From positions 1 through 64,000 of the forward strand of contig WANT01000047.1 in NCBI GenBank assembly GCA_015521685.1: a DNA stretch of 64,000 bases. The letters run 5' to 3'. The translations under genes and the position numbers were made by a program. This document shows positions 36,840 to 44,757 of the stretch, piece by piece. The DNA is from Aeropyrum sp. (GTDB lineage Archaea; Thermoproteota; Thermoprotei_A; Sulfolobales; Acidilobaceae). Each line of letters opens with the position of its first letter. Within the stretch, counting starts at the first letter, position 1. The notes under the pieces are model-generated. The model saw nothing but the letters and a program-made list of their open reading frames with translations, did no database searches and had not been told where the DNA came from.

Positions 36840-39482
36840 TTGTGGAGAAAGTTTAGATGGATAGCTGTAGCTATGAATTTCTTAAAGGTGCCCTGTGTTT
36901 TGGCTCGAGCCTCGGTTGGACGCTTTAGATTATTTCTACTTGCTATGGAAGCATCGGTCTTAGTGCTTCTACTCCTTGTTCCAGTACTACTGCCACCAGT
37001 ATATCAAATAGTTGATCCTGTAGGCGGGGTAGTTGGAGGACTATCTCTAGACCTGCCCGAGGATGTGTACCTGGAAGTGGCTGGCTTGGATGGTAAGGCA
37101 AAGGTCTACATGGACGATTACGGTGTACCGCATATAATAGCTGACAGCGAGAATGCAGCCTTCTACGCCATAGGCTGGACTCAGGCCAGCTTAAGACTAT
37201 TCCAGATGGATGTCTTCAGACGTGTAGCTCTAGGGGAGCTGTCCGGACTTCTGGGAGAAGCTGCGCTTGAAGTTGATAGAACGTCTCTCACCCTGGGTTT
37301 TAGAGACTCGAGCGTAGCAACTTGGGAATACATCAAATCGGCAGAAGAGTATTCTGAACTGGCTAGGGCTATAGAATGGTATACTAGGGGTGTCAACGAC
37401 TATATCAACTATGCTGTAGAGAATGGGCTCCTCCCGGCTGAGTACAGGCTTCTGGGGGTAATGCCCTCTAAGTGGCACCCGGTGGATAGTATAGCCCTGT
37501 CTAAATTCTTCCACCTTATGCTATCGTACTCTACTGACGATCTTGTGCTGCAAAAACTTGTGAAGAGAAACGGGTATGACTTGATAGTCGACCTAGACGT
37601 TGTCGAGAGAAACCTAAACCTCTCCCACGCAATATGCTATGAGGCCGTGACGTGGGGAGAAATAACCGGTATGGATGGCCCCTTCGACCCGGATATAGAA
37701 GAAAGCATAGTCAGTGAGCCCCTCCACGGAGCTCCGGTAGAGCTTAACACAGGGCCCGGCCTCGTAAACGGTGTCGAGCACGCAATCATGCTTAGCGAGA
37801 AACTTGTGTCTGTTTTGTCACCGGGCTATATGGAAGCCTCAAACAACTGGGTTATCTCGGGAGTTTATACCGAAAGTGGGAAACCCATGCTAGCTAATGA
37901 CCCTCACCTCCAGCTTACAGCACCTAGTCTATGGCTCTTCATGAGAGTCAGCAGTCCTGGCTATAATGTTGCAGGGGTTTTCCTTCCAGGAGTGCCTCTC
38001 GTAGTGATAGGACGGAATAGCAATGTCGCATGGGGATTCACAAATGTGGGGAGCGACTTCACAGACTTCTACTACTATGATTGGCTCGACGAAAAAAGGT
38101 ATATCTACAAGGGAGAGGTGATGGAGGTCGAGGCAAGAGAGTATAAAGTTTATGTGTGGGATCCAGCCGGCAGGAGCTATAGAGAGGAGGCGGTAACCAT
38201 CGAATATACAATCCACGGTCCCCTTATCGAGTGGGAAGGCGAAAAATATGCTGTTGCCTACACTGGGAGAGGACCAACGTTCGAGGTAATATTCCTATGG
38301 CTACTTAACAAGGCTGATAACGTGGTTGAAGCCCTCCAGGCTCAAAGATTCTTCTACGGGCCACCTCAGAACATGGTTATAGCAGACAGAGACGGGAATA
38401 TAGCGTACAGTCCGGTCGGGGCCTATCCACTTAGATCTAACACTCCTTTGATAGTCACCAGGTACGGCGGTATTGTTAACACGGGCTTCCTCCCGTTCAA
38501 TGGTAGTGAGGGGGAGGGTGAATGGAAAGGATATAGAGATTATTCAGAGATACCTATACTGTATAATCCTCCATCAGGATACGTGGCAACAGCCAACAGC
38601 AGACCCTTCGACCTAGAGTGTTGGGAAGGGTTTGGATGGAACTATGCAGACAGGTTCAGAACCCAGCGCATATACAGCCTTCTTGAACAAGCATCCCGAG
38701 ACGGAGCAATATCGATTAGGGAGAATATGAAAATACAGACGGACACGAGGGATTTAGGCCTAGAGAGGATGGCAACTCTACTTCTCGCCCTTCTAGAGAA
38801 AGCTGGAGTTAGTAATGAGTACACCTCGACCATAGAGTCATGGCTGCCAAGTCCAAGCACGGGCGAGACATCAACGGGAGCCACACTAGTTTTGCTCTCT
38901 TCGTGGTTCTTTGCACAAGAAGTCTGGAAGGAGCTATATGGCTCCTACAGCGATTGGCGGTTCCTCAAGGTAGAGCATATCGAAGTTCTAGTGAATAGCT
39001 ACCTAGAAGGAGAAGTCTGGATAGAGAAATATTTCGAGGATGGAGAGCTAGAGGAGATTGCTGTAGAGGCTCTAAGAAAGGCCGTAGCAACGGCCACAGA
39101 GTACTTTGGTTCCGATGATCCGGAAGATTGGTTTTATGGCAAGATACACTACTATAACCCCGACCACGTCATATCAAGTGTTCTAGGGTTTGATGAGCGC
39201 CCTGCTCCCGGCGGCCCGTTTTCAGTTAACGTTGCCCCACCAAGCGAGATAACTAGTAGTAGAGGCGCTCCCGTGTCGGCTGGGCCCAGCGTTAGGATAG
39301 TTGTAGACCTGTCTGAATCATCGATATACTTCTCCCTGCCCGGCGGTCCTAGTGGAGTTCCTTTCTCGCCTTTCTACCAGAACCTCTATAGAGAGACATG
39401 GTTGAAGGGCCAGTACGTTGAGGTCGAGATATATGGTGAGCCTGACGCTAGGCTTTTGCTTTCCGTGACTCCAGCGGGGTGA
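36840..39482 (+). CDS. Penicillin acylase-family Ntn hydrolase (S45)
   Basis: 880 residues. A hydrophobic segment (about residues 30-58, LFLLAMEASVLVLLLLVPVLLPP) suggests a membrane anchor or export signal. The alpha part follows (GVPHIIADSENAAFYAIGWTQA, typical start of the family), then the putative autocatalytic cleavage site: MEAS334-NNWVISG, where Ser334 would become the N-terminal nucleophile of the beta chain. Later motifs NDPHLQL and PLVVIGRNSNVAWGFTN fit. Substrates in the family include penicillins, N-acyl homoserine lactones and acyl amides. TTG 36840; ATG 36873 (MNFLKV) is an alternative. A small membrane protein follows 8 bp later. Confidence 0.93.
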   Translation: MWRKFRWIAVAMNFLKVPCVLARASVGRFRLFLLAMEASVLVLLLLVPVLLPPVYQIVDPVGGVVGGLSLDLPEDVYLEVAGLDGKAKVYMDDYGVPHIIADSENAAFYAIGWTQASLRLFQMDVFRRVALGELSGLLGEAALEVDRTSLTLGFRDSSVATWEYIKSAEEYSELARAIEWYTRGVNDYINYAVENGLLPAEYRLLGVMPSKWHPVDSIALSKFFHLMLSYSTDDLVLQKLVKRNGYDLIVDLDVVERNLNLSHAICYEAVTWGEITGMDGPFDPDIEESIVSEPLHGAPVELNTGPGLVNGVEHAIMLSEKLVSVLSPGYMEASNNWVISGVYTESGKPMLANDPHLQLTAPSLWLFMRVSSPGYNVAGVFLPGVPLVVIGRNSNVAWGFTNVGSDFTDFYYYDWLDEKRYIYKGEVMEVEAREYKVYVWDPAGRSYREEAVTIEYTIHGPLIEWEGEKYAVAYTGRGPTFEVIFLWLLNKADNVVEALQAQRFFYGPPQNMVIADRDGNIAYSPVGAYPLRSNTPLIVTRYGGIVNTGFLPFNGSEGEGEWKGYRDYSEIPILYNPPSGYVATANSRPFDLECWEGFGWNYADRFRTQRIYSLLEQASRDGAISIRENMKIQTDTRDLGLERMATLLLALLEKAGVSNEYTSTIESWLPSPSTGETSTGATLVLLSSWFFAQEVWKELYGSYSDWRFLKVEHIEVLVNSYLEGEVWIEKYFEDGELEEIAVEALRKAVATATEYFGSDDPEDWFYGKIHYYNPDHVISSVLGFDERPAPGGPFSVNVAPPSEITSSRGAPVSAGPSVRIVVDLSESSIYFSLPGGPSGVPFSPFYQNLYRETWLKGQYVEVEIYGEPDARLLLSVTPAG

Positions 39483-39489
39483 GAAAGTT

Positions 39490-39849
39490 TTGGTAGTGAA
39501 GACTGCGGCTGGAATAGTTGTCGCGTCGCTCTTATTCGTTGCAGTAATCTACCTACTGCCGCCTCCTATAGGGGTCATAGCAGCCCCACTATCAGTTGCT
39601 ATAATAGGATCTATAGCTATGTCGAGGCTAGCAACAGCGCTCTCAGCGCTTGTGGGATACTCTCTTGCAGTGGCGGTAAGCGTTCCACTGTTAAACACCT
39701 TCAGATTCCTCTATGATGTCCTAGGACCTGTAAGTCTAGCCCCGTTCATATACTATCCAGTCATAGCCGTAATTGCAGCCGATATAACCAAGACTATATC
39801 GCAATACTTTAAAGAGATAAGGCACGGCAACAGAGCTAGTACCAATTAG
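39490..39849 (+). CDS. Small membrane protein, unknown
   Basis: 119 residues with four predicted membrane helices (around residues 5-24, 28-45, 50-70 and 80-98), ending in a charged tail (KTISQYFKEIRHGNRASTN). No family recognised. TTG start at 39490, 8 bp after the penicillin-acylase gene, so it may be its membrane partner. Its stop codon overlaps the dcd stop. Confidence 0.6.
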   Translation: MVVKTAAGIVVASLLFVAVIYLLPPPIGVIAAPLSVAIIGSIAMSRLATALSALVGYSLAVAVSVPLLNTFRFLYDVLGPVSLAPFIYYPVIAVIAADITKTISQYFKEIRHGNRASTN

Positions 39850-40373
39850 CTCGTGAATATCTTTGGAATCTTTACTCCGCGCTGGCCTTGGTATCTCCCG
39901 CTGTATGGTTTTCTGGCTGGTGTGTTCAGCCTGACCAGGACTAGGTGTAGGAAGCGGTCTCCCGGGTAGAGCTTGACTGGGAAGCTCGAGCCCACCACTT
40001 CTATTGTGAGTTGTCCCTCGAACCCAGCGTCCACCACGGTCGCGGGGATGTACAGCCCAGTCCTGGCCCAGGTGCTCCTCAGGTTGACCAGCCCAGCCAC
40101 ATACGGGGGTAGCCTGATGTACTCCACAGTATGGAGGAGTATATGCTCCAGGGGCCTAACCACAATCTCATCCCCCTCCCCGCACTCATAGAACTCCCCA
40201 GGGTCCCCAGGGCTCCTGGGGTCCAGCACCCTCCCCGTAGGCCTGAACCTGCAGTACCCCCGCCCCAGCCTCAAGTCCAAACCATTCTCCCTAACACTAT
40301 CCCCCGCAAGAGGATCAACAACAAGCTCCCCCAGAGCCAGAAGCCCCTCAATATCCCTATCGCTCAAAATCAC
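39846..40373 (-). CDS. dcd: dCTP deaminase / dUTPase family
   Basis: 175 residues. Deaminates dCTP to dUTP (or additionally hydrolyses dUTP in bifunctional forms) for thymidylate synthesis. Motifs: ILSDRDIEGLL at the N-terminus, ENGLDLRLG (residues 30-38), LRSTWARTGLYIPATVVDAGFEGQLTIEV (the catalytic E within DAGFEGQLT) and YQGQ..-type C-terminal segment. GTG start at 40373. Its stop is shared with the convergent membrane-protein gene (TTAG). Confidence 0.93.
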   Translation of the reverse strand: MILSDRDIEGLLALGELVVDPLAGDSVRENGLDLRLGRGYCRFRPTGRVLDPRSPGDPGEFYECGEGDEIVVRPLEHILLHTVEYIRLPPYVAGLVNLRSTWARTGLYIPATVVDAGFEGQLTIEVVGSSFPVKLYPGDRFLHLVLVRLNTPARKPYSGRYQGQRGVKIPKIFTS

Positions 40374-40489
40374 GGAAAGCTCACCCCTAGTAATCCTCTG
40401 AGAGTTTTGATTGAATTGATTCCTGGGTGGTTAGTGTTAGTATTACCTTCGAGGTCATGAATTCAGCAGGGTAAGCTACCAGCTGGTGA

Positions 40490-40643
40490 GCTGGTTCTCT
40501 GTAGCATTTGGGTGTTTGTTTCCTTTCATCCTACTTTAAACGTTATGATTTATAGAATTAGTATAAATGATATTAATAACTGTAATATAAGTAATAATGT
40601 TTCATATGATAATTACTTGTTTTCATGGCTTAGTTAATCAGCT
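40490..40643. other. AT-rich intergenic island
   Basis: About 150 bp, markedly richer in A and T than its surroundings (for example TATAAATGATATTAATAACT near 40570), without an open frame. It precedes the MBL hydrolase gene whose first ten codons are also A-rich. TATA-like elements are abundant, so a promoter lies here, but the length of the AT-rich block is unusual. Confidence 0.55.
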
Positions 40644-41702
40644 TTGAATAACAACAATTCGAAAAGTGAATATTTTAACGGAAACCCAAAACTATGGGCG
40701 GTTGACATGAGTGAATTTAGGCCGCCAATAGCGATTAAGACGTGGATTCCAATAAAAAGCCTTGGATACGTAAACGTTTATGCTTACGAGAATGGTAACT
40801 CAGTTTATCTAATAGATGCTGGGATGTATTCAGCTCGGAGCATACATGGCTTGATTAGACGTCTCAAGGAGAAGGTTGGCGAGAGGTTCGAGCTGGAGAA
40901 GATTGTTATAACACATTTCCACGTAGACCACATGACAGGAGCGGCGTTGCTGAAAGACGTTTTCTCGGCAGATGTATTTGTAAGCATTGGTGAGCTTGAG
41001 CTACCTCTTAGAAGCGGTTCTCCTGACTATTACCTCGAGGGTGTTTTCAGTCTGTATAGCGAAAATGGTGTTCCAGACGAGACCATCAAAGAGATAGAGA
41101 GAGCGCATCCAGCACTCATTCTTAGCGATGCTTACAGAAGTTTCTCATCTTTAGAGCTTAGGCCTATATATTCAGGCGACATACTAGCACTCGGCGATGT
41201 TAGGCTTAGGGCGGTTCCCGCACCTGGCCACACGCCCGGCCACATAATTCTCGAGAGCTTGGACTACCCGGCTGCCTTCGTCGGTGACAGCATTATCGAG
41301 AACATTACTCCAACGATAATACTAGACTCCTGGGAGAGAGACCCTCTTGGAGACTATCTGAAAACTCTAGCTTACATAGCCGAGAGGAAATATCATATAG
41401 CGTACAGCGGCCACAGAGAGCCTATAATAGACCCGAGCGTCCGCGCAGTAGAGATACTGAGACACCACGAATCTAGGCTAAAGGAGGTAGAAGACCTCCT
41501 CCGGAGGAAGGGAGCTGCAACAGGCTACGAGGTTGCTAGAGAGCTAAAGTGGAGGACTAGATACGCCAGTTGGGAAGAATACCCGCCAATGGAGAAGTTC
41601 TTTGCAATCGGCGAGGCTCTGGCCCACCTCAGAAGGCTATATATTGAGGGTAGAGTTGAGGTTATAGAGAAGAACGGCTCCAGACTATATAGACCCATAT
41701 AG
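40644..41702 (+). CDS. MBL-fold hydrolase with C-terminal winged helix (LACTB2-like)
   Basis: 352 residues. Complete metal site: H91-F-H93-V-D95-H96, PAPGHTPGHI (third His), FVGDS (bridging Asp) and YSGHREPI (last His). The C-terminal 70 residues (EVEDLLRRKGAATGYEVARELKWR..) look like the winged-helix tail of LACTB2-type endoribonucleases or thioesterases. TTG 40644 gives a 22-residue Asn-rich lead; ATG 40707 (MSEFRPP) may be the real start. Upstream is the AT-rich island. Confidence 0.83.
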   Translation: MNNNNSKSEYFNGNPKLWAVDMSEFRPPIAIKTWIPIKSLGYVNVYAYENGNSVYLIDAGMYSARSIHGLIRRLKEKVGERFELEKIVITHFHVDHMTGAALLKDVFSADVFVSIGELELPLRSGSPDYYLEGVFSLYSENGVPDETIKEIERAHPALILSDAYRSFSSLELRPIYSGDILALGDVRLRAVPAPGHTPGHIILESLDYPAAFVGDSIIENITPTIILDSWERDPLGDYLKTLAYIAERKYHIAYSGHREPIIDPSVRAVEILRHHESRLKEVEDLLRRKGAATGYEVARELKWRTRYASWEEYPPMEKFFAIGEALAHLRRLYIEGRVEVIEKNGSRLYRPI

Positions 41703-41839
41703 TTTATGGATAGGCGGTTCGACGATAGGAGCCTTGAGTCTCTCAACACATCAATTCTACTTAGACGCAGCTAAAGCGGTAATACAAGGGTTTAGATAGT
41801 ATAGTATACACTACTCGAAAACCTTAATCGGGCGCTGCA

Positions 41840-42340
41840 TTGTCAAGGGAGAGCAGACTTGTAGATAGGGAGAGGCTTATTGAGTGGGTTAAGAAGAGGA
41901 TTACCGAGTTAGAAGAGGAGCTAGAGGTAGCAAAGACTATTTTAGAGGTGCTGGAGAAGGGTGGTGTTAGCGAGGCTCCTCTACCAGGGGAGAAGGGAGA
42001 AGACATTAAGGTCGGGAGGAGGAGGGTGGCTAGGCTCTATAAGGGTGAGACGCATGTTCGCATAGTTTTTGAAGAGCCTCAGCCCTTGCCTGAAGAGGTT
42101 GAGATTTACTTGAGGAATGTAGAGGAGGAGCTTAGATCTCTCCAGGCTAGGATAGGAGGAGTTGTTGGAGAAGATTTGGCGACGCTGGATTTCGTAAGGG
42201 TGGGTGAGGGTAGTGTGAGAGAGATTTCCTTTAGGGGGTTATACACGACTGTGGAGCACTTAAAGGCTAAGGCTGCTCTGAAGTATGCTGCTGAGACAAT
42301 ACACTATATCAGTAGGGCTATGAATAAGCTGGATAGCTAG
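41840..42340 (+). CDS. Coiled-coil hypothetical protein (166 aa)
   Basis: Not recognised. Residues 8-45 form a strongly charged heptad-like helix (RLIEWVKKRITELEEELEVAKTILEVLE), followed by a beta-rich centre (VGRRRVARLYKGETHVRIVFEE) and a second helix pair. TTG 41840. It precedes a TIP49-like ATPase by about 185 bp on the same strand, so a functional link is possible but unproven. Confidence 0.6.
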   Translation: MSRESRLVDRERLIEWVKKRITELEEELEVAKTILEVLEKGGVSEAPLPGEKGEDIKVGRRRVARLYKGETHVRIVFEEPQPLPEEVEIYLRNVEEELRSLQARIGGVVGEDLATLDFVRVGEGSVREISFRGLYTTVEHLKAKAALKYAAETIHYISRAMNKLDS

Positions 42341-42524
42341 ATCAATATCATAGTTGCGGCAGCCTGCGAGTTCTTCCATGGTTAACCTAAGATTGCTAAT
42401 GGGTTGTTGGTCATTAAAGATTAGGTTCAGCTATATTTGAGCGAGTCTAGATAGCCTAAGTCAGGTCCTTGTAGAACCGCTATTAGGCCTTCTCACGAAT
42501 AGTCTCTTGAATATATGGTGTTGC

Positions 42525-43877
42525 ATGGCTATGGAGGAGGGATTTAAGCTAGAGTCGCTGCGAAGGCTTGGATTCGGGAGGCATAGCCACATAACGGGGT
42601 TAGGCCTAGATAAGGATGGTCGCGCTAGGAAGGTGGGAGACGGGCTTGTTGGGCAGGAGGAGGCTAGGGAGGCTGCTGGTATAGTAGTGTCAATGGTCAG
42701 GGAGGGTAGGCTGAGCGGGAAGGGGATTCTACTTGTGGGCCCGCCTGGAACCGGCAAGACCGCTATTGCCATTGGAATTGCTAGGGAGCTCGGTGAGGAT
42801 ACCCCCTTCGTTTCGATAAACGCTGGAGAGCTGTACGGTGAGGGAGATAAAATCGAGAAGATCGAGCAGATGTTTAGGAAGGCGATAGGCGTTAGGGTTA
42901 GGGAGAAGCGTGAGGTTGTTGAAGGTCTCGTCTCATCGCTGAGCATACTTCGGAGAAGAACGCCCTTCAGCCCCTATCCCGCGATAGCTGGTGCCAAGAT
43001 TACTTTAGAGACGCAGGAGGAGTCTAGATCGTTTAGCGTGGGCCCCGAGATAGCAGAACAGCTGGTCTCACTTGGTGTTAGGAAGGGAGACGTTATACTC
43101 ATAGACGCGGAGACCGGTGTTGTCAGGGTGGTGGGTAGGGGGAAGGAGAGGGGGAGAAGCTTTGATATAGACGTTCAGAGGGAGGTAGAGATACCTAAGG
43201 GGCCAGTTAGAAAGGTTAAGGAGTTTGTGAGAACCGTCACTTTACACGAGATAGATGCTAGTGTAGCTGCTCAGAGAGTAGCCTTCACAGGGCTGCTGAG
43301 CATATTCGAGGCTGAGAGGGGTATAACATCTGAAGACAGGAAGAAGACCGACGAGATTATAAGGAAGTGGGTAGATGAGGGTAAGGCAGAGATAATTGCT
43401 GGTGTGATATTTATAGACGACGCACACCTACTAGACATGGAGCTATTCTCTTTTCTAACAAAGGCTATGGAGAGTGACATAGCACCAATCATAATACTGG
43501 CCACGAATAGGGGTATAGCCAAGGTAAGAGGTACAGACATAGAAAGCCCCCACGGGATACCAAGGGACCTTTTAGATAGGCTTCTAATAATAACTACACG
43601 GCCGTACAGAAAGGATGAGATTAGGGAAATTATAAGGCTTAGGGCTGACGAGGAAGAAGTCCCCCTCTCCAATGAGGCACTCGAGAAGCTATCTGACATA
43701 GGTAGTGAGAATAGCTTAAGATACGCTCTACAGCTCTTAGAACCCTCACTCATGATAGCCAGGAGAAGGGGATCAACTAAGGTTGAGCCATCCGATGTGG
43801 AGGAGGCACAAAGACTCTTTGCCGACCTTAAGAAGAGTTTAGATGTCACTGTCAAGTACAAGGAGCTAATGCTTTAG
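42525..43877 (+). CDS. TIP49/RuvB-like AAA+ ATPase (RuvBL homologue)
   Basis: About 450 residues. HSHITGLGLD near residue 22 is the RuvBL N-terminal signature; Walker A GPPGTGKT at 72-79; an inserted OB-like domain II (about 120-230, ending in VTLHEIDAS); Walker B IFIDDAHLLD with D298-D299 where eukaryotic RuvBL has DE; sensor 1 ATNRG. Eukaryotic homologues are chromatin-remodelling and snoRNP-assembly factors. ATG 42525 chosen; an in-frame TTG at 42507 adds six unlikely residues (NIWCC). Confidence 0.9.
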   Translation: MAMEEGFKLESLRRLGFGRHSHITGLGLDKDGRARKVGDGLVGQEEAREAAGIVVSMVREGRLSGKGILLVGPPGTGKTAIAIGIARELGEDTPFVSINAGELYGEGDKIEKIEQMFRKAIGVRVREKREVVEGLVSSLSILRRRTPFSPYPAIAGAKITLETQEESRSFSVGPEIAEQLVSLGVRKGDVILIDAETGVVRVVGRGKERGRSFDIDVQREVEIPKGPVRKVKEFVRTVTLHEIDASVAAQRVAFTGLLSIFEAERGITSEDRKKTDEIIRKWVDEGKAEIIAGVIFIDDAHLLDMELFSFLTKAMESDIAPIIILATNRGIAKVRGTDIESPHGIPRDLLDRLLIITTRPYRKDEIREIIRLRADEEEVPLSNEALEKLSDIGSENSLRYALQLLEPSLMIARRRGSTKVEPSDVEEAQRLFADLKKSLDVTVKYKELML

Positions 43878-43971
43878 TCAGTTAGTACTGTGTAGGAAGA
43901 GGGAGGTCCTTCACAGAGACTACTAAATTTTTAAGGCCGCATAACATGATTAACTAACCCCGGCGGAGAGT

Positions 43972-44084
<113 letters not shown>

Positions 44085-44182
44085 AACCCATGAGGATAAG
44101 GGCTCCTACTCTCACATCACCCATAAAGTTAAGGCTATGTATTAAGCAAGAGCGCTACCTCTAGTGATGCTAGCGTTACTAC

Positions 44183-44617
44183 TTATCTAGATAGGGTCCC
44201 GCCAATTATACCTCCTAGAACGCCTCCTAACATGCCAATCAATCCGAGAAGAAGCCCTATTATCAAAGCTATAAAGAGGCCTACTACCCCAACTACACCT
44301 CCAGCACCTACTATAAACGCTAGTCCTGGTATGCCCGCGAAGAGCCCTACAAGCCCCGCGAGGAGAAGGACTCCTATCGCGTAGAGTACCCAGAATACAA
44401 GGGCAGCTATTAAACCCGAAACAAGCCCAGCTATAGCCCCTCCTGAAGGGCTTCTAACTATCACTCCAGCCACAAGCCCTGCTATTAGGCTGCCTATCAC
44501 AGGGGCTACAATATTAAGTATAATATGGAGAATAGTTCCGACGGCTATTGCTAAAGGCATCAAGTCGTGTAGCCCTCCAATAATCAATATACCTACTTCC
44601 TGGGGGATTTCAATCAT
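44183..44617 (-). CDS. Gly/Ile/Val-rich four-helix membrane protein
   Basis: 144 residues with about four membrane helices and dense glycine (AGLVAGVIV.., GAIAGLVSGLIAALV, GGVLGGIIGGTLS). The pattern resembles small archaeal DUF5518-type membrane proteins; I do not assign a function. Start at ATG 44617 (MIEIPQEVG). Divergent from the C/D RNA and helicase. Confidence 0.65.
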   Translation of the reverse strand: MIEIPQEVGILIIGGLHDLMPLAIAVGTILHIILNIVAPVIGSLIAGLVAGVIVRSPSGGAIAGLVSGLIAALVFWVLYAIGVLLLAGLVGLFAGIPGLAFIVGAGGVVGVVGLFIALIIGLLLGLIGMLGGVLGGIIGGTLSR

Positions 44618-44652
44618 GAAGATGCGTTGAGCCGCATCTGGCTATGAGGGCT

Positions 44653-44713
44653 ATGATGAACACCTAATATCCGAAGTATGGTAGATAGATGAGAGAGCGG
44701 TGGCTGTCTGAGC
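44653..44713 (+). ncRNA. C/D-box guide sRNA (candidate 2)
   Basis: Box C ATGATGA (44653-44659), D' CCGA (44671-44674), C' AGATGAG (44687-44693), D CTGA (44708-44711). These are the same box spellings as candidate 1 and the same 14-nt C'-D interval. D' guide ACACCTAATAT, D guide AGAGCGGTGGCTGT; targets not identified. A GATGCG/CGCATC hairpin (44621-44638) precedes it. The RNA occupies the space in which a longer reading frame for the helicase would have begun, which supports the later helicase start. Confidence 0.65.
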
Positions 44714-44757
44714 CCCCCTCAGCATCGTGGCTATGCTGGTTCAGGGTGTTTCAATGC

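Noticed and set aside
34342-39482. Antibiotic resistance island acquired from bacteria
   Set aside because: Codon use, GTG/TTG starts and ribosome binding sites look like those of neighbouring genes, no mobile element or flanking repeat is visible, and all three families have archaeal members.
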